This document shows, in pieces, positions 58,540 through 64,000 of a stretch of 64,000 bases of DNA. The translations under genes and the position numbers were made by a program. Each line of letters opens with the position of its first letter. Position 1 is the stretch's first letter. Source of the stretch: Bacteroidales bacterium (GTDB lineage: Bacteria; Bacteroidota; Bacteroidia; Bacteroidales; UBA932); NCBI GenBank assembly GCA_017630215.1, contig JAGBVR010000009.1, positions 84,581-148,580 on the forward strand. Direction: 5' to 3'. The notes under the pieces were generated by a model that was given only the letters and a program-made list of their open reading frames with translations, searched no databases and was not told where the DNA came from.

Positions 58540-59217
58540 TCAGTCAATCTTTATCATTATCCCACTGTAATTGTCATCCGAGAACTTCTCGCACATGAAC
58601 TTGAAGGTGTCCATTATATCATCAATCGGCTTGTCGTCCATCAGGCGGTCGCGGAGTATGTCCGGTGCCATGCATGGATATACTCCATCAGAGCAAAGAA
58701 AGATTCTGTCGCCGGGTGCTACCTTGAAGGTCTTCACATCAGGATCAGCCTTTTCTGGCTGTCCTGAAAAGAAACCTCTGGTGATAGGGGCGCCCATGTA
58801 GTCTCCTGCATTGTGATCCGCTGTCACATATTTGATGTTCTTATCAGCATCATATACATAACATCTGCTGTCACCACAGTGCATGATAGTCACTTCATCT
58901 CCTTCGATATATGCCATGACCATAGTGGTTCCCATCTTGGCCCCACCGTAGACTTCGGCAATCGTGTCAATAGTCCATGAGGCCCGGGATATCATTGCAT
59001 GGATGCCAGACTTATCTGCCGGGGGATTCTTTTGGATGTCCCTGGCAATGGATGTGCCCACTATCTTTGCGGCGAGGCCGCCGTGGGCATGACCTCCCAT
59101 TCCATCGCAGAGGATGAAGGCAGCTCTGTCATTCTCCTTGTCAGCAAATGCATGGATGAAATCCTGATTCTCACGTCTGCGACCTATCTCGCTGAATGTA
59201 CTGTATTCTATGTTCAT
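58540..59217 (-). CDS. PP2C-family Ser/Thr protein phosphatase
   Basis: 225 aa from ATG 59217, 13 nt beyond the upstream stop. PP2C motifs: GRRRENQDF (residues ~11-18), LCDGMGGHAHGG near 38, GTTMV near 95, HCGDSRCYVY near 110 and FSDDNYSGI at the C-terminus, so the metal-binding Asp residues are intact. It lacks a membrane or regulatory domain. PP2C enzymes usually oppose Hanks-type kinases; the kinase-AAA+ protein at 49648 is the only kinase-like gene seen here. The DUF1232 protein lies just upstream. Confidence 0.9.
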   Translation of the reverse strand: MNIEYSTFSEIGRRRENQDFIHAFADKENDRAAFILCDGMGGHAHGGLAAKIVGTSIARDIQKNPPADKSGIHAMISRASWTIDTIAEVYGGAKMGTTMVMAYIEGDEVTIMHCGDSRCYVYDADKNIKYVTADHNAGDYMGAPITRGFFSGQPEKADPDVKTFKVAPGDRIFLCSDGVYPCMAPDILRDRLMDDKPIDDIMDTFKFMCEKFSDDNYSGIMIKID

Positions 59218-59230
59218 GGCTGGTTTCCTG

Positions 59231-59674
59231 CTATAAATTCCTTGCATCACAGACAGTATACTCTGGACCGAACCACTCTTCGAGCACGTCCTTCACCTTG
59301 TTTTCAATGGCAGGAGTCATCTTGTTGCGAACTTTGTTTATTACGAACAGGATGGCTGCGCCTTCATCGAGTATTCCGAGGAACTTATATAGATATGCGG
59401 GTATGATGTTCATCGGAGACACGGTGTAAATGATGGCAGCATAGATCATGGCTTTCTCCCATGTGCTCGTCTTCGGGTCGTCAAGCACGAACCAGAGTTT
59501 CAGAAGAGGTTCGCATCCGATTCTTCCTCCCTTCTTAGCGTACTTCTTGATTGCACTCCATACATTGTCGCAGTAACCTTTCCAGTCCACGTTCTTCAGC
59601 TTCTCAAGCAAATGTTTGATGTCTTTTCCCAAAAAGGTGTAAACCAAAATAAGTAAACAGAATGTGATAATCAT
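59231..59674 (-). CDS. DUF1232 (YkvA-like) membrane protein
   Basis: 147 aa. A single N-terminal membrane segment (IITFCLLILVYTFLG), a lysine-rich loop, then a DUF1232 domain: KAMIYAAIIYTVSPMNIIPAYLYKFLGILDEGAA near residues 75-110, the usual two-helix hairpin with S-P-x-x-x-I-P. YkvA-like domains are membrane-associated; the function is unknown. It is the first gene of a leftward run DUF1232-PP2C-LMW-PTP. Confidence 0.75.
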   Translation of the reverse strand: MIITFCLLILVYTFLGKDIKHLLEKLKNVDWKGYCDNVWSAIKKYAKKGGRIGCEPLLKLWFVLDDPKTSTWEKAMIYAAIIYTVSPMNIIPAYLYKFLGILDEGAAILFVINKVRNKMTPAIENKVKDVLEEWFGPEYTVCDARNL

Positions 59675-59830
59675 AACTAATAGTTTTAAGTTGTTTCGTG
59701 TATTATAGATCTGATCTTTTGCAGATTTCTATCAAGCCTGCCTCGATATTATCTTTCCACTTTAAATCATTTTTTTATGTAAGAGAGTCGTATATATTTG
59801 AAATATATCATGTATGTTAAACTTTTTTTC

Positions 59831-59838
59831 TATCTTTG
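59831..59838 (+). promoter_or_regulatory. -7 box for the Nudix gene
   Basis: TATCTTTG matches TAnnTTTG, ending 23 nt before ATG 59862; it sits inside the longer frame from 59814 and so argues for the later start. Confidence 0.6.
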
Positions 59839-59861
59839 TGTTGAATTTACGCAATAAGATT

Positions 59862-60554
59862 ATGGAAAGTCAATATGTATATAAATATCCGCACCCGGCA
59901 GTGACTGCCGATTGTGTCATTTTCGGATATGAACCTAAAGATGGACTTTCGGTCCTCTTGATCAAGAGAGGCATTGAGCCGTTCAAGGACTGCTGGGCCT
60001 TCCCGGGAGGATTCATCGGGATGGACGAGGATGCCGAGACCGGAGCGAGAAGGGAGCTGAAGGAAGAGACCGGGCTTGAGACCGCATATATTGAGCAGTT
60101 CGGATGTTTCTCGGAGGTGAACAGAGATCCAAGGGAGAGGGTTATCACTATAGCCTTTTATGCATTGGTAAAGAAGAGCGAGGTCAAGGGAGGTGATGAT
60201 GCGGCAGATGCCCACTGGTTCCCGGTCGACAATGTTCCGGCTCTGGCCTTTGACCATGACAGAATATTAAGAGTGGCGTTGCAGACATTGAAGGAACGCA
60301 TCCATTTCAAACCTATAGGATTCGAGCTTCTGCCGGATGTGTTCACAATGCCTCAGCTGCAGGAACTGTATCAGTCTATTCTTGAGGTAAAGTTTGATAG
60401 AAGAAACTTTTCCAGCAAGATGCTTAAGCTCGGCATTCTTACGGAAGTCGGGGATAGGCCGAAGGATGCGGGCAGCAGGATTCCGATAATGTACAGTTTC
60501 AATCTTGAAAGCTACGCCGAGCTTAAGAAGAGCGGTTTCCGGCTTGAATTCTGA
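59862..60554 (+). CDS. Nudix hydrolase with winged-helix domain (NrtR-like)
   Basis: 230 aa from ATG 59862. A complete Nudix box spans about residues 42-64: GGFIGMDEDAETGARRELKE followed by ETGL, with all Mg-binding Glu. The C-terminal ~80 residues (FTMPQLQELYQSILEVKFDR, RNFSSKMLKLGILTE) form the winged helix of NrtR-type regulators. NrtR proteins bind DNA and sense ADP-ribose-type ligands, controlling NAD or sugar metabolism genes; an intact Nudix box means that hydrolysis is possible. It fits the recurring NAD/ADP-ribose genes of the replicon. Confidence 0.85.
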   Translation: MESQYVYKYPHPAVTADCVIFGYEPKDGLSVLLIKRGIEPFKDCWAFPGGFIGMDEDAETGARRELKEETGLETAYIEQFGCFSEVNRDPRERVITIAFYALVKKSEVKGGDDAADAHWFPVDNVPALAFDHDRILRVALQTLKERIHFKPIGFELLPDVFTMPQLQELYQSILEVKFDRRNFSSKMLKLGILTEVGDRPKDAGSRIPIMYSFNLESYAELKKSGFRLEF

Positions 60555-60845
60555 CCGATGATCTTTGGTTTTCGGCTTTCATCGAAAGTGATTGCCTGAT
60601 GTCCGCCATCATAACATGATACGCTGCATCGTCCGCATCCGACGCAGAGTTCGCGGTCAATCTTAGGGAATACCATTGTTTCTCTGTCCAGTTCAGAGGC
60701 CGGAGAGAAATCTTTTATTTTCTCACCTGCCAGATCTGCCAGTTGGCTGATGCCACGACTTGCCATATACGTCTGAAGACCAGATATCAAATCATCAATG
60801 ATTCTATATCCGAACTGCATTACAGAGGTGCACAGATAGACTCAC
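60512..60845 (-). pseudogene. preA: Internal remnant of preA (NAD-dependent dihydropyrimidine dehydrogenase subunit)
   Basis: The minus-strand frame contains LCTSVMQFGYRIIDDLISGL, a GISQLADLAGEKI segment and a ferredoxin motif CVGCGRCSVSC followed by HQAITFDESRKPK, matching the C-terminal part of PreA (the end of the barrel plus the first 4Fe-4S cluster). Homology begins near 60845 just before the first Met, where an in-frame stop lies upstream, and ends near 60550, before the second cluster. Both ends are cut, so it is a relic. The remnant overlaps the 3' end of the Nudix gene, marking a recombination point. Confidence 0.65.
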
Positions 60846-61069
60846 CAAATATAATAAAATAATCGCGTATCATCTGGTGATATTGATATTCTTATTTTCT
60901 TCTGTGATATACCTTTAGACTCTCAAATATGGCATTCATTTTCATCCACAACAAATTATCCCATTTTCACAGTTACGCATTATTTTCTATAACTTGTTAC
61001 AAAGATATTTTCATGTGTGTTAGTAGCGTAAGATATGTCGACAATTGTAATATTTATCAGATAATGATG

Positions 61070-61077
61070 TATTTTTG
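61070..61077 (+). promoter_or_regulatory. -7 box for the DUF5714-arsC-dus operon
   Basis: TATTTTTG (TAnnTTTG), 21 nt upstream of the DUF5714 ATG; no other such box lies between the next genes. Confidence 0.6.
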
Positions 61078-61098
61078 TGGATATAAAAATCATCGGAT

Positions 61099-61791
61099 AT
61101 GAAAGAAGAATGCTTGATATGCAAGGCTCCTCTGGAGTACCTTCAGGAAGACGTCCTGATGGAATGCATCATATGTCACAAAAGTGAGTTCAGTAAGACC
61201 AGATGTGTAAACGGTCACTACGTCTGTAATGAATGTCACTCCAAGGGAGTTGACACCATTGTTAGTCTATGTCTTAATGAGGTTTCATGTGACCCGATCG
61301 AGATCATTGGAAAGATGATGGATATGTCGTTCTGCCACATGCATGGCCCGGAGCATCATATAATGGTCGGAGCGGCTCTCCTGACGGCATATCATAATGC
61401 CGGCGGACAGATTGATCTGGCAAAGGCTCTCAGTGAGATGATAAGCAGAGGGAGCAAAGTACCTGGTGGAGCATGTGGGTTCTGGGGTGCATGCGGCGCA
61501 GCCATAAGCACTGGCATGTTCATATCCATCATCACGGGCTCAACTCCTCTGATGAATGAGGCTTGGGGCCATTCTAATCTCATGACCTCGCGCTCACTTG
61601 CAAGACTCGGCGAGATCGGCGGTCCTCGTTGCTGCAAGCGCAATTCATACATGTCCATCCTTTCGGCGATTGACTATGCCGAAGAAATCACCGGAGTCAG
61701 GATGCACAAGCCTCAGATTGTCTGCCGTCATATGTCATCCAACAGTCAGTGCATCGGCAAACGCTGTCCGTTCCACCCCTCTAATCAGTAA
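61099..61791 (+). CDS. DUF5714 cysteine-rich protein
   Basis: 230 aa. N-terminal zinc-ribbon-like pairs (CLICK, CIICHK, then CNECHS) are followed by the DUF5714 core: MHGPEHHIMVGAALL near 80, SRGSKVPGGACGFWGACGA near 120 and a late CRHMSSNSQCIGKRCPFHP. The numerous Cys and His suggest metal or cofactor binding. The function of DUF5714 is not established; such genes are often found near methyltransferases and metal-related genes. It is followed 3 nt later by arsC and then dus. Confidence 0.8.
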   Translation: MKEECLICKAPLEYLQEDVLMECIICHKSEFSKTRCVNGHYVCNECHSKGVDTIVSLCLNEVSCDPIEIIGKMMDMSFCHMHGPEHHIMVGAALLTAYHNAGGQIDLAKALSEMISRGSKVPGGACGFWGACGAAISTGMFISIITGSTPLMNEAWGHSNLMTSRSLARLGEIGGPRCCKRNSYMSILSAIDYAEEITGVRMHKPQIVCRHMSSNSQCIGKRCPFHPSNQ

Positions 61792-61794
61792 AGT

Positions 61795-62193
61795 ATGAGA
61801 TATCTTGTATTATGTACCGGCAACAGATGCCGCAGCCAGATGGCTCATGGAATACTTCAACATCTTCATCCGGACGCAGAAGTATGTTCTGCCGGAGTAA
61901 GGCCAGCCAGCGAGGTTCATCCTCTCGCCATCAGGGTGATGGAGGAGATAGGGATCGACATAAGCAGTCATTATCCAAAGAACGTCTCACAGTATCTGGA
62001 TCAGAGTTGGGATTACGTCATCACCGTATGCGGTGGAGCAAAAGAAACCTGCCCAACATTTATTGGACAGGTTGTAAACAAACTTCATATCGGCTTTGAC
62101 GATCCGGATGCATTCTCTGGTCCTGAAGAGCAGGTCATTGAGGAGTTTCGTCGAGTTCGGGATGAGATACGAAGTGAAATGTCTAAACTATAA
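61795..62193 (+). CDS. arsC: Arsenate reductase, LMW-PTP type
   Basis: 132 aa, usual for thioredoxin-coupled ArsC. P-loop VLCTGNRCRSQMAHG (nucleophilic Cys plus the second Cys in the loop), the redox segment TVCGGAKETCP near 80 with both shuttle cysteines, and FDDPDAFSG with a general acid near 105. It reduces arsenate to arsenite using thioredoxin. No arsenite pump or ArsR gene lies beside it, so resistance would need partners elsewhere; the enzyme may have another role. Confidence 0.9.
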   Translation: MRYLVLCTGNRCRSQMAHGILQHLHPDAEVCSAGVRPASEVHPLAIRVMEEIGIDISSHYPKNVSQYLDQSWDYVITVCGGAKETCPTFIGQVVNKLHIGFDDPDAFSGPEEQVIEEFRRVRDEIRSEMSKL

Positions 62194-62197
62194 AGAG

Positions 62198-63142
62198 ATG
62201 ATGAACGTGTTGAAAATATATTCAGCACCCCTTCAAGGATTTACCGAGGCTGTATGGCGTAATGTGCATAGTACCGTTTTCGGTGGCGTGGACGTCTACT
62301 GTACGCCTTTCCTGCGCTATGAGCATGGTGAGATACGCAGCAAGGATGTGCGCGATGTGAAACATGAGAGCAACAACGTCGAGAACCTTCTCCCACAGAT
62401 AATAGCCGCTACACCAGATGAGATGCACCCTCTTATGGAACTGCTTGCCAATGAGGGCTATAGGAATGTGGATCTGAATATGGGCTGTTCGTTCCCTTTA
62501 CAGGCCCGCAAGAAGCACGGGGCTGGGCTTCTGCCTCACCCCGATATGGTTGCTGAGCTGATGAAGGCAACGACTGGCTATCCGGACTTCACCTTCTCGG
62601 TAAAGATGCGTCTCGGATGGGAGAGTAAGGATGAGTGGCGCGCGCTGATGCCTATACTCAACGATACACCGTTGAGCCATATAACTGTTCATCCCCGATT
62701 GGGTATTGAACAGTACAAGAAAGCTGCCGACATAGAGGCTTTCGCGGAATTCTATGCTGCATGCAAGCACCCAGTAATATACAATGGTGACATACTCACA
62801 TTGGAGGATATCAGACGCATTGAGTCTGAGTTCCCGCAGTTGAAAGGTATCATGATAGGCTGCGGGCTTCTTGCCAACCCGGCACTGGGCATAGAGTACC
62901 GCGATGGCAGAGAACTGACCGATCGTGAACTGTGCCGCCTTGTGCAGCAGATGCACGATGCGATGTTCTGCGAACTCTCACAACGTCTTCAGGGCAGCAC
63001 ACAGTTTCTTACAAAGATGAAACCCTATTGGGAGTATCTGCTCCCTTCTCTTCCTAAACGTCTGCGGAAGCCTATCCTGAAGGCCACAACCATAGAGAAA
63101 TATCAGTCGGCAGTGACTGAGGCATTTAAAGGGGACTGGTAA
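62198..63142 (+). CDS. tRNA dihydrouridine synthase-like flavoprotein
   Basis: 314 aa from ATG 62198, 4 nt after the arsC stop; a longer frame to 62096 runs inside arsC. Dus motifs: IYSAPLQGFTEAVWR at the start, NVDLNMGCSFPLQARKKHGAG with the catalytic Cys near 95, FSVKMRLGW near 130, ITVHPRLGIEQYKK near 165 and VIYNGDI near 190 for FMN. Such enzymes reduce uridine in the tRNA D-loop with NADPH. The family is usually chromosomal, so plasmid carriage points to gene capture from a host. Confidence 0.9.
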   Translation: MMNVLKIYSAPLQGFTEAVWRNVHSTVFGGVDVYCTPFLRYEHGEIRSKDVRDVKHESNNVENLLPQIIAATPDEMHPLMELLANEGYRNVDLNMGCSFPLQARKKHGAGLLPHPDMVAELMKATTGYPDFTFSVKMRLGWESKDEWRALMPILNDTPLSHITVHPRLGIEQYKKAADIEAFAEFYAACKHPVIYNGDILTLEDIRRIESEFPQLKGIMIGCGLLANPALGIEYRDGRELTDRELCRLVQQMHDAMFCELSQRLQGSTQFLTKMKPYWEYLLPSLPKRLRKPILKATTIEKYQSAVTEAFKGDW

Positions 63143-63192
63143 TAGGTCGTCCGTACAGACTATATGATATATAAAACAATAAATATTGCTAT

Positions 63193-63474
63193 ATGAAGAT
63201 AATAAACGATACGTATAAGGGTTCCGTCAGATATGTAGTGGGTCAGACAGAGGGAGTATGTTCACAGGCAATCGAACTACTTGTTGAAGGAGATGTTATT
63301 CTTGATGCAGCCTTCCATGGCGGATGCAACGGAAACCTTAAGGGCATCGTTGCCCTATGCAAGGGTCAGAAGATTTCAGACGTGCAGGAACGCCTTGCAG
63401 GTATTACTTGTGGTGGAAAAAGTACCTCCTGTCCAGATCAGTTTGCTCAACTCTTGAAACTGGTATCAGAATAG
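63193..63474 (+). CDS. TSCPD-domain protein
   Basis: 93 aa. FHGGCNGNLKGIVALCKGQ, then ITCGGKSTSCPDQFAQLL, the Cys-rich stand-alone TSCPD family signature. The domain also occurs at the C-terminus of some class II ribonucleotide reductases; stand-alone copies are of unknown function but may bind metal or nucleotide. It is close to its own terminator and 50 nt after the dus gene. Confidence 0.85.
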   Translation: MKIINDTYKGSVRYVVGQTEGVCSQAIELLVEGDVILDAAFHGGCNGNLKGIVALCKGQKISDVQERLAGITCGGKSTSCPDQFAQLLKLVSE

Positions 63475-63496
63475 GATCAAAGTTATTGAATTGATG

Positions 63497-63534
63497 ACTC
63501 CTGGAATCATTGAATGATGGTTTCGGGAGTTTTT
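63497..63534 (+). terminator. Terminator of the TSCPD gene
   Basis: ACTCC-TGGAATCAT / ATGATGGTTTC-GGGAGT stem (63497-63510 with 63514-63530) with a T5 run after it. Confidence 0.75.
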
Positions 63535-63573
63535 CGTTCTATTATTGTAACATATCTGCCGAGCTTCTGTATT

Positions 63574-63581
63574 TACTTTTG
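63574..63581 (+). promoter_or_regulatory. -7 box for the right-edge gene
   Basis: TACTTTTG (TAnnTTTG), ending 47 nt before ATG 63629. Confidence 0.55.
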
Positions 63582-63628
63582 AAGGCATTCATGTCTGCTG
63601 CCATAATTCTAAACGAACCTTTTAGATA

Positions 63629-64000
63629 ATGAGTCTATTAGATAAAATCTTACGATTCTTCGGTATTCGAAGAATTGACCTTGATAAGCCCATGACCTTG
63701 TTGGGCCATTACTATTATGATGTACAAGATAAGGTATATCATTCGGCTTATAGCATATATGATGATGTAGATTGGGGGCTTTATTATTATCGTAATGACG
63801 AGGAAGATCCTAGTGTTCAGGTATGCCAATGGGAATCGATCAAGATTATCTCTACAGTCAAACATGATGATAACGACATGGTTTTGAGAGCGGGCAAGAT
63901 ATATATCGATAAGGATAAGAACTTCGTGGACGAGGTCATTGCAGGAGTAACGTCTGGTAAGAATAAGATGCGCAGAAAGGTCCGCTATCCGCACTATGAA
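63629..64000 (+). CDS. Hypothetical protein, partial at the right edge
   Basis: 124 codons from ATG 63629 are open to the window end. It begins MSLLDKILRFFGIRR (amphipathic basic helix), then beta-rich segments with many Tyr and Asp (YYYDVQDKVYHSAYSIYDDV; GLYYYRNDEEDPSVQV) and a basic end. No known domain could be recognised, and its C-terminus lies outside the window. Confidence 0.6.
   Translation, partial: MSLLDKILRFFGIRRIDLDKPMTLLGHYYYDVQDKVYHSAYSIYDDVDWGLYYYRNDEEDPSVQVCQWESIKIISTVKHDDNDMVLRAGKIYIDKDKNFVDEVIAGVTSGKNKMRRKVRYPHYE

Noticed and set aside
1-64000. tRNA or rRNA genes, transposases or conjugation genes
   Set aside because: None was found by reading; a few GTTCGA-type strings lack the surrounding cloverleaf stems.

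Overview
The window looks like part of a large plasmid or secondary replicon of a Bacteroidota bacterium, most likely Bacteroidales. The replicon type rests on a Rep_3-family initiator (44617-45750) beside an iteron array (about 45.8-46.8 kb) and a ParA/ribbon-helix-helix partition pair (47.1-48.2 kb) embedded in dispersed AT-rich repeats. The host assignment rests on the many TAnnTTTG -7 boxes upstream of genes, the lack of clear Shine-Dalgarno sites, and gene families common in gut Bacteroidales (WG-repeat proteins, DUF5714, Nudix plus winged helix, DUF6088). The species cannot be named from the sequence. No conjugation, phage structural, transposase, tRNA or rRNA gene was seen.

Layout. 1-8.2 kb is a defence-like set: an AlbA_2/WYL protein that runs off the left edge, a GmrSD-like DUF262/HNH nuclease, a DEDDh exonuclease, a WYL regulator, a zinc-peptidase-like protein and a one-HKD phospholipase D-like protein. 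8.2-11.2 kb holds an AAA+ ATPase and a retron (reverse transcriptase plus a recognisable msr-msd RNA). 11.2-18.1 kb has a frameshifted YqiA-type esterase, small unknown proteins, RtcB RNA ligase, an HD / ADP-ribosyltransferase-like / NADAR operon and a WG-repeat protein. 18.1-20.1 kb has a second, unrelated reverse transcriptase behind its own structured RNA and promoter. 20.2-26.4 kb is one tight operon with a MoxR ATPase, a VWA protein, a ClpP and five members of a related unknown family. 26.5-32.1 kb carries an AddAB-like helicase-nuclease pair, then a sigma factor. 33.0-37.0 kb encodes a histidine-kinase-like protein built on a degenerate type I restriction M/S module, with a receiver-domain partner. 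37-44 kb has a second AAA+ paralogue, a NADAR-like protein, small unknowns, a CBS-HEPN protein, an AbiEi-like protein and an AlkZ-related protein. 43.9-48.3 kb is the replication and partition core, with pgeF coupled to rep. 49.6-64 kb is mostly signalling and nucleotide chemistry: a kinase-AAA+ fusion, a DUF697 membrane protein, two sirtuins, three kinds of protein phosphatase, WG-repeat proteins, a Nudix regulator, arsenate reductase, a Dus-type enzyme and a TSCPD protein. Two gene remnants (54.8 and 60.5-60.8 kb) mark old recombination points.

Working together (inference). Three AAA+ proteins carry an Arg-(Ile/Val)-Gly-Phe motif at or near the C-terminus, and the replicon also encodes ClpP, so a plasmid-encoded unfoldase-protease arrangement is possible. 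ADP-ribose/NAD chemistry recurs (ART-like, NADAR, two Sir2, Nudix). Two reverse transcriptases with separate structured RNAs, the restriction-like two-component pair, GmrSD-like, HEPN and AbiEi-like genes suggest a replicon rich in defence and conflict functions. The strongest candidates for undescribed systems are the M/S-like histidine kinase with its receiver partner (33.0-37.0 kb), the MoxR-VWA-ClpP operon (20.2-26.4 kb) and the second RT with its RNA (18.2-20.1 kb).
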